44,346 bases of DNA from an uncultured Pelagibacteraceae bacterium (GTDB taxonomy: Bacteria > Pseudomonadota > Alphaproteobacteria > Pelagibacterales > Pelagibacteraceae), in the NCBI GenBank assembly GCA_902571975.1, contig CACGED010000010.1:1-44346 (forward strand), read 5' to 3'. Every line of letters starts with the position of its first letter. The first letter of the stretch is position 1. Made by a program: the position numbers and the translations under genes. Of this stretch, positions 1 to 10,423 are shown piece by piece. The notes beneath the pieces were generated by a model, which was not told where the DNA came from, ran no database searches, and saw only the letters and a list, made by a program, of their open reading frames with translations.

Positions 1-1
1 T

Positions 2-817
2 CAAAGTTGCAGACCTAAAGAAGTTGAATTAATCAATTTTCTTTCATTTTTTTTTAACGAGAAACCAAAAATTATTTTAAGAATATTATATCCACCTAAA
101 AAAAATGGATTAAAAAATTTTTACTACTTTGTTGATGAACTTAAAAAAAAAGGTTTTATCGTTAAAATTTTTACAGAAGTAGAAACAATAAAAAAATATA
201 TTATGGAAAGATCAGACTACGATATAAAAAATTTTACTCAAATATATGATTTTTATAAAAGATACAATAATTCCAGTTTCACAATAGGTTTTCTTGGTGA
301 GTCTAGAGTTGACAAAGGATTTAATAAATTACCTGATCTAATAAGGTTAGTTTTAAAAAAAATTCAAAATATAAATATTATAATCCAGTTTTCTGAGAAA
401 ATTTATCCTGAAACAGAAAAGTATAAAAAAGAGATAATTGAATTATCAAAATTTAATAGAGGTATAAAAATAGTCAACGGTTATCTAGATTATTTTGAAT
501 ATAGAAAATTGTTAAAAGAAATAAATATAATGCCAATTTTATATGATGCAGAAAAGTTAAATTTTGTAGGATCTGGTTTATTTTATTCTTGTATCACTCA
601 TGAGATACCAATCATAATACCAAAATCAGCCTCGTTAATTAAAAATGATTTAAAATATAAAAGTTTCTTAGAAGCAAATACAGTTGAAGAATATGCTGAT
701 AGTATATATAAAATTTCAAAAAGTTATGAAGTTTATCTTAATGAATGTAAGAAATTATCTAATTATTATAAAGATAAAATCTATTCTGATCCACTCATAA
801 AAGAGGTAATTAATTAA
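2..817 (+). CDS. Glycosyltransferase, C-terminal part (5' end outside window)
   Basis: The reading frame is open from base 2, upstream of the first ATG at 203, so this is the 3' part of a longer gene and 271 residues are visible. After the ATG comes a segment resembling the start of a GT-B C-terminal domain (FTIGFLGESRVDKGF, a glycine-rich turn followed by K-G). A later stretch (PILYDAEKLNFVGSGLFYSC) lies where GT4-type enzymes bind the nucleotide sugar. The fold assignment is an inference from this pattern; donor and acceptor cannot be told. It would act in envelope polysaccharide synthesis at the cytoplasmic face of the membrane. It converges on lepA with one base between the stop codons, and no terminator is visible between them. 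Confidence 0.6.
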   Translation, partial: QSCRPKEVELINFLSFFFNEKPKIILRILYPPKKNGLKNFYYFVDELKKKGFIVKIFTEVETIKKYIMERSDYDIKNFTQIYDFYKRYNNSSFTIGFLGESRVDKGFNKLPDLIRLVLKKIQNINIIIQFSEKIYPETEKYKKEIIELSKFNRGIKIVNGYLDYFEYRKLLKEINIMPILYDAEKLNFVGSGLFYSCITHEIPIIIPKSASLIKNDLKYKSFLEANTVEEYADSIYKISKSYEVYLNECKKLSNYYKDKIYSDPLIKEVIN

Positions 818-818
818 T

Positions 819-2630
819 CTACTTTTCCTTATTTATTTTTAACACACCTATAAATGCCTCTTGTGGTATTTCAACCTTTCCAAATTGCTTAGCCCTTGCT
901 TTTCCTTTTTTTTGTTTTTCAAGTAACTTTCTTTTTCTATCAGTTGCTCCACCACCATGTATTTTCGTTAAAACATCTTTTTTAAAACCTTTAATTGTCT
1001 CTCTTGCAATAATTTTTCCTCCTATTGCTGCTTGAACTGGTATCATAAAATTATGTCTTGGAATTAAGTCTTTTAATTTTTCACATACCTCTCTTCCTGT
1101 TTTTTGTGCAAAGTCTTTATGAATCATCATAGCTAAAGCATCTACCGGTTCTGCATTAACCAGAATACCCATTTTAACAAGATCTCCCTCTCTATGACCT
1201 ATTATTTCATAATCAAAACTAGCATATCCACTTGTCATCGATTTTAACCTATCATTAAAATCAAATACCACTTCATTTAATGGTAATTCATAATTTATAA
1301 CAGCTCTATTCCCTGAGTAACTTAGATTTGTTTGAATTCCTCTTTTATCCTGACATATTTTTATAATTGGGCCAAGATACTGATCTGGAGTAATAATCGT
1401 AGCTTTTATCCATGGTTCTTCGATAAATTTGATTAAACTTGGATCAGGCAAACTTGATGGATTTTGTAAATCTTCTATTTTGCCATTTTGCTTATGGATC
1501 TTATATACAACACCGGGAGTTGTAGTTAATAGATTAATATCAAATTCTCTTTCTAGTCTTTCTGTGACGATTTCTAAATGTAATAGACCTAAAAAACCAC
1601 ATCTAAAACCTAAACCTAAAGCAGATGAAGACTCGGGCTCAAAAGAAAAGCTTGAGTCATTTAATTTTAATTTAGCTAATCCATCTTTTAATTTTTGATA
1701 CTCAGAGCTATCGACAGGAAATAATCCACAAAAAACGACAGGTTTACTTGGTTTAAAACCAGGCAATGAGTCAGATAATGGTTTAGATGCATCGCAGATT
1801 GTATCTCCAACTTTAGTTTCTGATAAAATTTTTATACCTGTTGTTATAAATCCAATTTCTCCAGAATTTAATTCATTTATATCTTTTGGTTTTGGTGTAA
1901 ACACTCCAACCTTTTCAACAAAATACTCCTGATTAGTAGACATCATTTTAATTTTCATATTATTTTTAATTTTACCATCGATTACTCTTACCAAAATCAC
2001 TACTCCTAAATAAGTGTCATACCAACTATCTACCAATAAACACTTTAATTTTTGGTCTTTTTCACCTTTTGGACCTGGCAAAGTATGAATAATTTGCTCC
2101 AATATTTCATCAATACCTTCACCAGTTTTACCAGAACATGGTACAGCATTAGATGTATCAATACCTATAACATCTTCAATTTGTTTATTCGTTCTATCAA
2201 TGTCAGATGCCGGTAAATCAATTTTATTTAGCACTGGAATAATTTCGTGGTTAATATCGAGAGCTTGATACACATTTGCTAATGTTTGCGCTTCAACACC
2301 TTGGGTGCTATCAACAATTAATATTGAACCTTCACAAGCATATAGAGATCTACTAACTTCATAACTAAAGTCAACATGGCCAGGCGTATCTATAATGTTA
2401 AGAATATAGCTTTTTCCATCTTTAGATTTATAATTTAATTTGACTGTTTGTGCTTTGATAGTGATACCTCTCTCTCTTTCAATATCCATTGAATCAAGAA
2501 CTTGAGCTTTCATTTCTCTATCTGTTAGACCACCGCATCTGTGTATAATTCTATCTGCTATAGTTGATTTTCCATGATCAATATGAGCAATTATTGCAAA
2601 ATTTCTTATATTATTAATTTCAGTAGACAT
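819..2630 (-). CDS. lepA: Elongation factor 4 (LepA) GTPase
   Basis: This is a 603-residue translational GTPase of the usual LepA length (about 600). The G1 region AHIDHGKST lies near residues 15-23, G3 DTPGH near 82 and G4 NKID near 136. They are followed by EF-G-like domains and the LepA-specific basic C-terminus ([20 protein letters not shown]). EF4 binds the ribosome and acts on stalled or mis-translocated complexes; its exact role in vivo is debated. The ATG directly follows the pheT stop codon with no gap, so it is the last gene of the thrS-infC-rpmI-rplT-pheS-pheT run. lepA is more often found upstream of lepB, so this placement reflects local operon packing. Confidence 0.97.
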   Translation of the reverse strand: MSTEINNIRNFAIIAHIDHGKSTIADRIIHRCGGLTDREMKAQVLDSMDIERERGITIKAQTVKLNYKSKDGKSYILNIIDTPGHVDFSYEVSRSLYACEGSILIVDSTQGVEAQTLANVYQALDINHEIIPVLNKIDLPASDIDRTNKQIEDVIGIDTSNAVPCSGKTGEGIDEILEQIIHTLPGPKGEKDQKLKCLLVDSWYDTYLGVVILVRVIDGKIKNNMKIKMMSTNQEYFVEKVGVFTPKPKDINELNSGEIGFITTGIKILSETKVGDTICDASKPLSDSLPGFKPSKPVVFCGLFPVDSSEYQKLKDGLAKLKLNDSSFSFEPESSSALGLGFRCGFLGLLHLEIVTERLEREFDINLLTTTPGVVYKIHKQNGKIEDLQNPSSLPDPSLIKFIEEPWIKATIITPDQYLGPIIKICQDKRGIQTNLSYSGNRAVINYELPLNEVVFDFNDRLKSMTSGYASFDYEIIGHREGDLVKMGILVNAEPVDALAMMIHKDFAQKTGREVCEKLKDLIPRHNFMIPVQAAIGGKIIARETIKGFKKDVLTKIHGGGATDRKRKLLEKQKKGKARAKQFGKVEIPQEAFIGVLKINKEK

Positions 2631-5039
2631 CTAAGACCTAATTTTTGCTCCAGACTTACTTTCGACAGTTGAAATAATTAATTTATTAATTTTTTCAAGA
2701 TCACTCTCCTCTAATGTTTTTTGAGATGACTGAATTGTTACATTGAGAGCTATCGACTTTTTGTCACTAGGAATATTTTCACCTTCATAAACATCAAAAA
2801 TTTTAATTGACCTTATCAAATTTTTATCTACTGAAGATATAATTTCAATTAAATCTTGAGCTTTATAATTTTTATCTACCACAAAGGCAAAATCTCTTTC
2901 TGATTTTTGATAATCTGAGTACTCAAAATTAGATTTTTGGTCTTTAAGTTTTACTTTATTGTCTTTTAAATGATCTAGATAAATTTCAAAACCAACTAAC
3001 CCTTCAGTTTTTATATCTAGCTTTTTAATAATGTTTGGATGTATTTCTCCAAAGTAAGCAACAGGTTCAATATCATCCTTATCAAGATAGACCGAGCCAG
3101 CTTTACCTGGATGATAATATGAAGGAGATTTGTCTCTTATAAAAAAACTTTGTTTATTATACCCAGCTTCCACTATTGTCTGAATTACATCCTTTTTCAT
3201 ATCAAATACATCAACTAACCTTTCTTTTTCTTTCCAGTTTAGTCTTGATATTTTTCCTGATTTTAATGCTCCAATTACTGTTAATTGTTGTCCTGGTTTT
3301 CTATCCTTAAAAATTGGTCCAATTTCAAACAGAGAAATATCTTTAAAACCTCTATCTAAATTTTTCTTTAAGTAAAAAGACAAATTTGAAAAGATTGAAT
3401 TTCTTAAAACATCTAAATCTGAGCTAATTGGATTTACTATTTTTATTTCTTTAAGATTTTCTTTAAAAAGGGTATTTATTTTCGAGTCTGTAAACGACCA
3501 TGTAACGGTTTCAAAATAACCTTTTGATGCTACAGAGCGTTGCAGAAAGTGAAAGAGTTTTTGCTGTTTATTTAATGTATCTTTTATTCTAGTTTTTTCA
3601 GGCTCTAAGGTTTCTATGTTACTATATCCTTTAATTCTTACTATTTCCTCTACTATATCAATTGGTTGAGTTATATCAGGTCTCCAAGTAGGGATTTTTA
3701 AATCCAATTCAAATTTCTTCCTAGAAATTTCAAATCCTAGATCAGTTAAAATTTCAATTACTTCTTTATCTTTTACTTTAAAACCAGTTATTTTTTCAAA
3801 CAAAAAGATATTGAATTTGATTTTATTTTTTTCATGCTTGGATGTCTTTTGAATATCAAATTTACTTATTTTACCTCCACAAATTTCTGAAATAAGTTGT
3901 GCAGCTTTTGTTAGGCCTATCTCAATTGATTGAGGATCAATCCCCCTTTCAAATCTAAATTTTGCGTCTGTATCAATATTAAGTAATTTAGATGTTTTTC
4001 GAATAGATCTTGGAAGAAAATATGCAGACTCTAACAAAATATTTTTGGTATTAATTTCTGTTCCAGATCGTGTGCCTCCAATAATTCCTCCTAACCCTAA
4101 AACTCCAGAATTATCAGAAATGACACACATATCATCATCCAATTTATACTCCTTATTATCAAGAGCTTTAAAAGTTTCACCTTTTTTTGAATTTCTTACT
4201 ATAATTTCATTATCAATTTTATCTGCATCATATGCATGAAGAGGCCTATTCAAATCTAACATCACATAATTGGTAATATCAACTATTGCTGAAATTGGTT
4301 TTTGACCAAGTGATACAATTTTTTCTTTCAGCCATTGTGGACTTTCTTGATTGGAAACACCTTCAATTAAACAGCTACCAAATACAGTGCAACCTTGATT
4401 TTTATCTTTTGTAATTGAAACTTTAATCTTTTGAGATCCATTTTTTTTAATATCTTTAAGTGAAATTTTTTTTAATTTACCAGCCCCAGCAGCAGCAAGA
4501 TCTCTAGCCACACCTCTGACACCGAGACAATCAGGACGATTGGGTGTTATAGATAAATCAACAACTTTTTCTGAATTATTTTTAAAAAAATTTTTTCCTA
4601 TTTTATCTGAATAGTGGCTAGATTTAAGTTCTGTTATTCCCTCACTTTCTTGTGATAAATTCAACTCAGACTCTGAACATAACATCCCATAAGAAGTTAC
4701 TCCTCTAATTTTACTAACTGTAAGTTTCATATTATTTTTTGGAATTATTGATCCAGGACCTGCATAAATAGTCAAAAGATTTTTTTTTGCATTTGGAGCA
4801 CCACATACAACTTTAACAGTATTTTTCTCGCCAATATCAACATCACATACTCTAAGTCTGTCTGCATTGGGGTGCTTTTCAGCATTTACAATTTTTGCTA
4901 CTTTGAAACTTTCTAAATCTGAACTTAAGTTATCAAAACTCTCAACTTCAAGGCCAACATCTGTTAATTTTTCAATTAACTCATTGTCATTTTTTTTTGT
5001 ATCAAGATGGTCTTTTAGCCAGCCTACTGTAAATTTCAT
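2631..5039 (-). CDS. pheT: Phenylalanine-tRNA ligase beta subunit
   Basis: The 802-residue product matches the full bacterial PheT length. In order it shows an N-terminal EMAP/tRNA-binding domain ([20 protein letters not shown], about 47-66), the B3/B4 editing domain, B5, a catalytic-like core, and a C-terminal FDX-ACB anticodon-binding domain (about residues 705-800, with [10 protein letters not shown]). With PheS it forms the alpha2-beta2 enzyme that charges tRNA-Phe; the beta subunit edits mischarged Tyr. Its ATG overlaps the pheS stop as ATGA, which implies translational coupling and matched subunit synthesis. No phe leader peptide or attenuator is seen upstream of pheS. Confidence 0.97.
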   Translation of the reverse strand: MKFTVGWLKDHLDTKKNDNELIEKLTDVGLEVESFDNLSSDLESFKVAKIVNAEKHPNADRLRVCDVDIGEKNTVKVVCGAPNAKKNLLTIYAGPGSIIPKNNMKLTVSKIRGVTSYGMLCSESELNLSQESEGITELKSSHYSDKIGKNFFKNNSEKVVDLSITPNRPDCLGVRGVARDLAAAGAGKLKKISLKDIKKNGSQKIKVSITKDKNQGCTVFGSCLIEGVSNQESPQWLKEKIVSLGQKPISAIVDITNYVMLDLNRPLHAYDADKIDNEIIVRNSKKGETFKALDNKEYKLDDDMCVISDNSGVLGLGGIIGGTRSGTEINTKNILLESAYFLPRSIRKTSKLLNIDTDAKFRFERGIDPQSIEIGLTKAAQLISEICGGKISKFDIQKTSKHEKNKIKFNIFLFEKITGFKVKDKEVIEILTDLGFEISRKKFELDLKIPTWRPDITQPIDIVEEIVRIKGYSNIETLEPEKTRIKDTLNKQQKLFHFLQRSVASKGYFETVTWSFTDSKINTLFKENLKEIKIVNPISSDLDVLRNSIFSNLSFYLKKNLDRGFKDISLFEIGPIFKDRKPGQQLTVIGALKSGKISRLNWKEKERLVDVFDMKKDVIQTIVEAGYNKQSFFIRDKSPSYYHPGKAGSVYLDKDDIEPVAYFGEIHPNIIKKLDIKTEGLVGFEIYLDHLKDNKVKLKDQKSNFEYSDYQKSERDFAFVVDKNYKAQDLIEIISSVDKNLIRSIKIFDVYEGENIPSDKKSIALNVTIQSSQKTLEESDLEKINKLIISTVESKSGAKIRS

Positions 5040-6103
5040 CTGCTAAGGCCTCTGTAATTAGATGGTACATCTAATGGATCAAAACCAAAATGGTTAAGCC
5101 ATCTATAGTCAGTCTCAAAAAAGGCTCTTAGATCATTTATACCATACTTGAGCATTCCAAGTCTATCAATCCCTATACCAAAAGCATAACCTTGATATTT
5201 CTCTGGATTTACTTTTACATTTTTAAGTACATTAGGGTGAACCATCCCACAACCAAGAATTTCTAGCCATTTGTCTCCTTCACCAATCATTATTTTTCCA
5301 TCTTTTAATTCATAGCCAATATCAACTTCCGCAGATGGCTCAGTAAAAGGAAAATGACTTGGTCTAAATCTCATTTTGATTTTGTCAACTTCAAAAAAAG
5401 ATTTTATAAAATAATTTAAGCAGCCTTTTAGATGGCCCATATTTATATTTTTATCAATGTGAAGTCCTTCAACTTGGTGGAACATTGGAGAATGAGTTTG
5501 GTCACTATCAGATCTATATGTTCTTCCTGGAGCTATAATTTTAAATGGAGGTTTCCCATTTAACATTGTTCTAACTTGAACTGGAGAAGTATGAGTTCTT
5601 AGCAACAATTCTTTATTATTATCTAAATAAAAAGTATCATGCATATCTCTAGCTGGATGGTTGTCAGGTGTATTTAATGCTGTAAAGTTATAATGCTCAT
5701 TCTCTATATCTGGACCCTCTTCAACACTGAAGCCAATTTCAGAAAATATTGAAGATATTTCATCTATTACTTGAGAAACAGGATGTATTCTTCCTTGATT
5801 GATTTCTCTTTCAGGTAAGGTTACATCTACTTTTTCGTTTTCAAGTTTAGAGTTAATCTCTTTAATTTCAATTTCATGAAGTTTAAAATTTATTTTTTCT
5901 TGTAGTTCATCTTTTATTGAATTTAGCTCTGATGCAAATTTTTTTCTTTCATCAGTTTGTAAAGATCCTAATGTTTTAAAAGAATTTGAAATCTGTCCAT
6001 TTTTACCAAATAATTCTGTTTTAATTTGATTTACGCCTTCAATATTTAAATCAGTATCTAATTTATTTAAGTATTCATCTTTAATTTTTTTTATATCGGA
6101 CAT
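5036..6103 (-). CDS. pheS: Phenylalanine-tRNA ligase alpha subunit
   Basis: At 355 residues this is a complete PheS. An N-terminal coiled-coil arm (about 1-90) is followed by the class II catalytic core, with motif 2 around [10 protein letters not shown] and motif 3 [15 protein letters not shown] near the C-terminus. It activates phenylalanine and transfers it to tRNA-Phe together with PheT. A 43-base gap separates it from rplT upstream; I see no hairpin with a T-run there, so it is probably read through from the ribosomal protein genes. The end overlaps pheT by 4 nt. Confidence 0.97.
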   Translation of the reverse strand: MSDIKKIKDEYLNKLDTDLNIEGVNQIKTELFGKNGQISNSFKTLGSLQTDERKKFASELNSIKDELQEKINFKLHEIEIKEINSKLENEKVDVTLPEREINQGRIHPVSQVIDEISSIFSEIGFSVEEGPDIENEHYNFTALNTPDNHPARDMHDTFYLDNNKELLLRTHTSPVQVRTMLNGKPPFKIIAPGRTYRSDSDQTHSPMFHQVEGLHIDKNINMGHLKGCLNYFIKSFFEVDKIKMRFRPSHFPFTEPSAEVDIGYELKDGKIMIGEGDKWLEILGCGMVHPNVLKNVKVNPEKYQGYAFGIGIDRLGMLKYGINDLRAFFETDYRWLNHFGFDPLDVPSNYRGLSR

Positions 6104-6146
6104 ATTCGTAGAATATTTGTTAACACTAGAAAAACAACAATGAAAA

Positions 6147-6503
6147 TTAATTTAATGCTGCTTGAGCTTTTTTAACAATAGTTTTGAATGCTTCTGGATT
6201 ATCGTAAGCTATTTCAGCTAGTATTTTTCTATCTATTTTAATACCTGTTTTGTTTAGGCCATTTATAAATTTAGAATAAGTTAATCCTTCTAATCTCACA
6301 CCAGCATTGATTCTTGAAATCCATAGTGATTTAAAGTCTCTTTTTTTATTTCGTCTATCTCTGTAAGCATACTGCATGGCTTTTTCCATAGCCTGTCTTG
6401 CAGCTCTTATGGTATTTTTTCTTCTTCCCCACTGACCCTTAACAGCTTTCAATACCTTTTTATGTTTAGCTCTACTTGTTACACCTCTTTTTACTCTAGC
6501 CAT
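6147..6503 (-). CDS. rplT: 50S ribosomal protein L20
   Basis: The 118-residue product is highly basic, with the L20 N-terminal signature ([20 protein letters not shown]) and the globular C-terminal half ([17 protein letters not shown]). L20 binds 23S rRNA early in 50S assembly. In Enterobacteria and Firmicutes it also represses its own operon by binding an rRNA-like fold upstream of rpmI; whether that happens here is open. It starts one base after the rpmI stop codon. Confidence 0.98.
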   Translation of the reverse strand: MARVKRGVTSRAKHKKVLKAVKGQWGRRKNTIRAARQAMEKAMQYAYRDRRNKKRDFKSLWISRINAGVRLEGLTYSKFINGLNKTGIKIDRKILAEIAYDNPEAFKTIVKKAQAALN

Positions 6504-6504
6504 T

Positions 6505-6711
6505 TTATCCTCTTAGGTTATACGGCATATAAGATTTTACTATTTGACTATCTTGTTTTGACATTACCGTAGTGCCTCTTTGCTTTCTAATCTGTGAATT
6601 TGTTCTTTTTATCATACCATGTCTTTTCCCGGCCTGAGCAGTTATTACTTTTCCTCTAGCTGAAATTTTAAATCTTTTTTTTGCTGAACTTTTTGTTTTT
6701 AATTTAGGCAT
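6505..6711 (-). CDS. rpmI: 50S ribosomal protein L35
   Basis: A 68-residue product beginning [15 protein letters not shown], the canonical L35 N-terminus. The frame can be extended to a TTG at 6730-6732, but that adds seven residues foreign to the family, so the ATG at 6709-6711 is chosen. L35 is a small basic large-subunit protein. It sits between infC and rplT in the classical order. No Shine-Dalgarno sequence is visible before the ATG; the preceding bases instead form the right arm of a possible hairpin (6723-6754). Confidence 0.96.
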   Translation of the reverse strand: MPKLKTKSSAKKRFKISARGKVITAQAGKRHGMIKRTNSQIRKQRGTTVMSKQDSQIVKSYMPYNLRG

Positions 6712-6722
6712 AATTTTTGAGG

Positions 6723-6754
6723 GGTTATACAAATATTAATATTAATTTACAACC
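6723..6754 (-). promoter_or_regulatory. Possible hairpin in the infC-rpmI gap (candidate L20 control site)
   Basis: Read on the minus strand, GGTTGTA (6754-6748) can pair with TATAACC (6729-6723): seven pairs including one G-U, closing an AT-only loop that ends 11 nt before the rpmI ATG. L20 represses rpmI-rplT through leader RNA structures in other bacteria. Assigning that role here is an inference from position only, and AT-rich DNA gives many chance hairpins. Confidence 0.3.
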
Positions 6755-6765
6755 AGAAATAAGGC

Positions 6766-7311
6766 TTATAAAGGCTGGATAACCATGATCATTTGCTTAC
6801 CATCAAACTTTGGTTGAAGTTCAACGCGTCCTATGGACTCCATATCTTGTTTAATTTTATCCATTAACTCGTTACCTAAACTAGAATGTTGTAGCTCTCT
6901 ACCTTTAAATCTAATTGTAAATTTTACTTTATCGCCTTTAGCAATAAATTTTTGAGCGTTTTTTATTTTAAAGGTATAATCATGAACCTCTGTAACAGGT
7001 CGTAATTTAATTTCTTTTAACTCAATCTTCTTTTGTTTTTTCTTTGCTTTGTTTGCTTTTTTTTGTGCATCATATTTATACTTTCCCATATCCATAATTT
7101 TGCACACAGGAGGTTTCGCATTTGGTGCAATTTCTATTAAATCTAAACCTTGGTCTTTGGCCCTACTAATTGCATCTTGCAAATTGAGAATTCCTAAATT
7201 ATCTCCATCACTATCAATAACCTGTACATCTTGTGAAGTAATTCTTTGATTAGTTCTTGGACCTCTAGGCTTAGTTCTTTTCTGAAAGTAGTTTTGTTTA
7301 AAATCTGCCAC
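6766..7311 (-). CDS. infC: Translation initiation factor IF-3
   Basis: The 181-residue product has the IF-3 N-terminal domain (SRAKDQGLDLIEIAPNAKPP, VCKIMDMGKYKY), a lysine-rich linker, and the C-terminal domain (VKFTIRFKGRELQH; residue G of the QHSSLG loop). IF-3 keeps 30S subunits free and discriminates against non-canonical start codons. The start is GTG at 7311-7309, overlapping the thrS stop by one base (TAGTG). This differs from the AUU start of enterobacterial infC, on which IF-3 autoregulation depends. Confidence 0.97.
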   Translation of the reverse strand: MADFKQNYFQKRTKPRGPRTNQRITSQDVQVIDSDGDNLGILNLQDAISRAKDQGLDLIEIAPNAKPPVCKIMDMGKYKYDAQKKANKAKKKQKKIELKEIKLRPVTEVHDYTFKIKNAQKFIAKGDKVKFTIRFKGRELQHSSLGNELMDKIKQDMESIGRVELQPKFDGKQMIMVIQPL

Positions 7312-9227
7312 TAAATTGAAGGTGCTTTATTAAGAGCAGAGTATTTTTTTAAGAATTCTTTTAAATCCATAGTTTCTTGTTTTTTAGAATCCAATCTTCT
7401 AATAGTTACTGTGTTGCTGTCAACTTCTTTTTTTCCACATATTAGAAGCATTGGTATCTTAGTTAATGAATGTTCCCTAATTTTATAATTTAAATTATGA
7501 TTTTTTAAATCTACTTCAGAAGAAAGCCCAACTTTTTTTAACTGACTGTTTACCTCTTTTGCATAGTCATCAAAATCACTCGAGATGGGTATTACTATTG
7601 TTTGAACTGGGCATAGCCAAAAAGGTAATTTTCCTGAATAATTTTCAATTAAAATTCCAATAAATCTTTCTAAAGATCCAAATAATGCCCTATGTAACAT
7701 AACAGGAACTTTTTTGTTTCCATCACTATCAACAAATGAAGCACCTAATCTGCCTGGTAAGTTTAAATCAACTTGCAAAGTTCCACATTGCCAATCCCTC
7801 CCAATCGCATCCCTTAAAACAAATTCTATTTTTGGACCATAAAAAGCACCTTCACCCTTATTAATGGAATATTCTAACTTTGTTGCTTTAATTGCTTCTA
7901 GTAAAGCAGCCTCTGATTTATCCCATACTTTATCGTCACCAACTCTTAATTCTGGTCTATCAGAATATTTTAAAATTACATCTTCAAACCCTAAATCCTT
8001 ATAAATTTCTAAAATTAAATTAGTTACAGTCAAACATTCTTCAGTAATTTGTTCTTCAGTACAAAAAATATGTGCATCATCTTGAGTAAAAGCTCTAACT
8101 CTTAATAGTCCATGGAGTGCTCCAGATGGTTCATACCTATGAACTTTTCCAAACTCTGACATTTTTAGTGGTAAATCACGATAACTTTTTAAGCCTTGAT
8201 TAAAAACCTGAACACAACCTGGACAATTCATTGGCTTTATAGCAAAAACTTTTTCATCAGGTGTAGTGGAGGTATACATATTGGCACCAAATTTTTCCCA
8301 GTGACCTGATTTCTCCCACAGGGAGCGATCTAATATTTCTGGAGTATTTATTTCCTGATATCCTGCAGTCTCTTGTTTCATTCTCATATAAAAAATAAGT
8401 TTTTGGAATAAGTTCCATCCCTTTTGATGCCAAAATACTGAACCAGGGCTCTCTTCTCTAAAATGAAATAAATCCATTTCTTTTCCAATTTTTCTATGAT
8501 CTCTTTTTTCTGCTTCTTCTATTCTATTTAAATAATCGTCTAATTCTTTTTGCGTAGACCAACTTGTTCCGTATACTCTTTGCAACATTTCATTATTAGA
8601 GTCGCCTCTCCAATAGGCACCTGAAACTTTTGTTAATTTAAAATATTTGCCAATTTTACCAGTTGAACTTAAATGAGGGCCTCTGCATAAATCATGCCAA
8701 TCTCCATGAAAATATAAGGACACATCTTCATCTTCTGGAATATTTTCTATTATCTGAGCTTTATATATTTCTCCCTTTTTTTTAAAATGTTCAATTGCAT
8801 CATTTCTTTTCCAAACCTCTCTGTAAGTTTTTTCATCTCGATCTACTATTTCCTTCATTTTGTTTTCAATTTTTTCTAAATCTTCTGTTGTAAAAGGTTC
8901 TTTTCTTGCAAAATCGTAATAAAAGCCATCTTCAATAACTGGCCCTATTGTAACTTGTGTCCCTGGAAATAATTCTTGAACTGCCATAGCAAGTATATGA
9001 GCAGTATCATGTCTTATAGTCTCTAACCCTTCTTTATCTTTTGAAGTAAATATCTTAATTGAGGAATCTTTAGAAATACTATGGTTTAAATCTTTTAATT
9101 CTCCATCAACACTTATTAGCAAGGCTTGTTTTGATAAAGTTTTGCTAATTTTTTCTGCAACTTCAAATCCCGAAATACTTTTTTCAAAATTAATTTTTTT
9201 TCCGTCTGGTAATGTAATATCTGGCAT
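7311..9227 (-). CDS. thrS: Threonine-tRNA ligase
   Basis: At 638 residues this is a full bacterial ThrRS. An N-terminal TGS domain (1-62) is followed by the editing domain with HxxxH (H73, H77 in HDTAH) and the class II core. The core carries the zinc cysteine in MNCPGC and motif 3 (HRALFGSLERFIG). The anticodon-binding domain begins at about residue 540. It charges tRNA-Thr and edits Ser-tRNA-Thr. Its ATG overlaps the stop of the upstream glycosyltransferase as TAATG, so it has no leader of its own and no room for a ThrRS operator or T-box. Confidence 0.98.
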   Translation of the reverse strand: MPDITLPDGKKINFEKSISGFEVAEKISKTLSKQALLISVDGELKDLNHSISKDSSIKIFTSKDKEGLETIRHDTAHILAMAVQELFPGTQVTIGPVIEDGFYYDFARKEPFTTEDLEKIENKMKEIVDRDEKTYREVWKRNDAIEHFKKKGEIYKAQIIENIPEDEDVSLYFHGDWHDLCRGPHLSSTGKIGKYFKLTKVSGAYWRGDSNNEMLQRVYGTSWSTQKELDDYLNRIEEAEKRDHRKIGKEMDLFHFREESPGSVFWHQKGWNLFQKLIFYMRMKQETAGYQEINTPEILDRSLWEKSGHWEKFGANMYTSTTPDEKVFAIKPMNCPGCVQVFNQGLKSYRDLPLKMSEFGKVHRYEPSGALHGLLRVRAFTQDDAHIFCTEEQITEECLTVTNLILEIYKDLGFEDVILKYSDRPELRVGDDKVWDKSEAALLEAIKATKLEYSINKGEGAFYGPKIEFVLRDAIGRDWQCGTLQVDLNLPGRLGASFVDSDGNKKVPVMLHRALFGSLERFIGILIENYSGKLPFWLCPVQTIVIPISSDFDDYAKEVNSQLKKVGLSSEVDLKNHNLNYKIREHSLTKIPMLLICGKKEVDSNTVTIRRLDSKKQETMDLKEFLKKYSALNKAPSI

Positions 9228-10381
9228 TAATTAAATAGTTTTTTGTATTCTGAATAAGTAGAAAAACACATTTTTTCAACATTAAATTTTTTTAATGCAT
9301 TTTCTCTTCCATTATTACCCATTTTACTGATTTCATTAGGATCCATATTCATTACTTTAATTATTTTTTCAGATAATTCATCAGAGTTTCCTGCTTCAAA
9401 TAAAATACCAGTTTTTCCATCTATCACAGTTTCATTAGATCCACCTAAGTTACTCGCCACAATCATTTTCTGCATAGATTGTGCTTCAACTGATACCCTA
9501 CCAAATGCTTCTGGTTCTATTGATGCTGAAATCACTATATCGGAAATTTTGTAGGCCAATGGCATATTTTTACAATGGTCGATAAATCTAATTTGTTTTG
9601 TAAGTCTATATTGCTCGACAAGTCTTATAAGTTTTTTTTTGTAAAGATCCCGCCCCTGATCATTACCAAGAATAACTGCAATGAATGCCTCATTGCCTAA
9701 TTGAATATTTACTTTATTTAAAGCTTCTAAAAACATTTCTTGGCCCTTCCAAGTAGTAAGCCTTCCGGGTAGTAAAATTATTTTTTTACCAACAATTAAA
9801 TTCCAGGATTTGAATAAGTTATCTTCATCTTTCTCAAGAGTTGTAGACGCATCATAATAGTCTGTATTTATACCACGAAAAATTGAGAGTAACTTTTTTT
9901 TATCAGATAAATGTTCTGAATAGTTTTCTTTAATGTGTGAAAATATAAAATTTGATCCTGCAATGATTAAATCTGATCTAACCATAACAGAGTTATAAAA
10001 TTTTTTTATATTACTTTTGAAATTATATGTTCCATGGAAAGTAGTAACAAATTTTCTTCGAGTAATCTTTGTTGCTATTAAACATGACCAAGCTGGAGCT
10101 CTACTTCTCGCATGGACGATGTTTATACCATTAATTAAAATAATAACTGAAATAATTATAGAGTTTAGAAGAATAAGTATTGGATTTTTAGATTGAACTG
10201 GGAGTCTGATTACTTTAACTTTTTTTTTATCAATAAATTTTAATAATTCACCACCACTTGTTATTAAATACGATCCAACATTATTTTCTGGTAAATAATG
10301 GGCAATATCATAGCAACCAGTTTCGGCTCCACCGTAACCTAGTTTAGGAATTACTTGAAGGACTTTTAATTTAGACTGCAT
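9227..10381 (-). CDS. GT4-family glycosyltransferase
   Basis: A 384-residue GT-B enzyme. The N-terminal half opens with KLGYGGAETGCYDIA, the acceptor-side glycine-rich loop, and carries HARSRAP and TFHGTY. The C-terminal half has LLPGRLTTWKGQEMFLEAL and the donor-site EX7E motif EPEAFGRVSVEAQ. These place it in the GT4 family, which transfers sugars from nucleotide donors to lipid or polysaccharide acceptors at the inner membrane; the substrate is unknown. It overlaps thrS by one base and appears to be the first gene of the translation run. No Shine-Dalgarno site precedes its ATG; a perfect TATAAT on the minus strand (10398-10393) ends only 11 nt upstream. Confidence 0.88.
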   Translation of the reverse strand: MQSKLKVLQVIPKLGYGGAETGCYDIAHYLPENNVGSYLITSGGELLKFIDKKKVKVIRLPVQSKNPILILLNSIIISVIILINGINIVHARSRAPAWSCLIATKITRRKFVTTFHGTYNFKSNIKKFYNSVMVRSDLIIAGSNFIFSHIKENYSEHLSDKKKLLSIFRGINTDYYDASTTLEKDEDNLFKSWNLIVGKKIILLPGRLTTWKGQEMFLEALNKVNIQLGNEAFIAVILGNDQGRDLYKKKLIRLVEQYRLTKQIRFIDHCKNMPLAYKISDIVISASIEPEAFGRVSVEAQSMQKMIVASNLGGSNETVIDGKTGILFEAGNSDELSEKIIKVMNMDPNEISKMGNNGRENALKKFNVEKMCFSTYSEYKKLFN

Positions 10382-10384
10382 GTG

Positions 10385-10418
10385 GTAATAATATTATATA
10401 CTTGATCAATATTATTAC
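10385..10418. promoter_or_regulatory. Divergent promoter region with an 11-bp perfect inverted repeat
   Basis: The 42-bp gap between the divergent glycosyltransferase and hydrolase genes holds GTAATAATATT (10385-10395) and its exact complement AATATTATTAC (10408-10418), 12 bp apart. On the minus strand TATAAT (10398-10393) is a consensus -10 box. On the plus strand TATTAT (10410-10415) is a weaker one. Start sites predicted from them fall within a few bases of both ATGs, so both messages would be nearly leaderless. The repeat could be a shared operator or simply mirror-image promoters. Confidence 0.45.
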
Positions 10419-10423
10419 TTTAT

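Noticed and set aside
9228..10423. T-box or ThrRS operator for thrS
   Set aside because: thrS starts inside the previous gene's stop codon and there is no untranslated leader; no such structure is possible immediately upstream.
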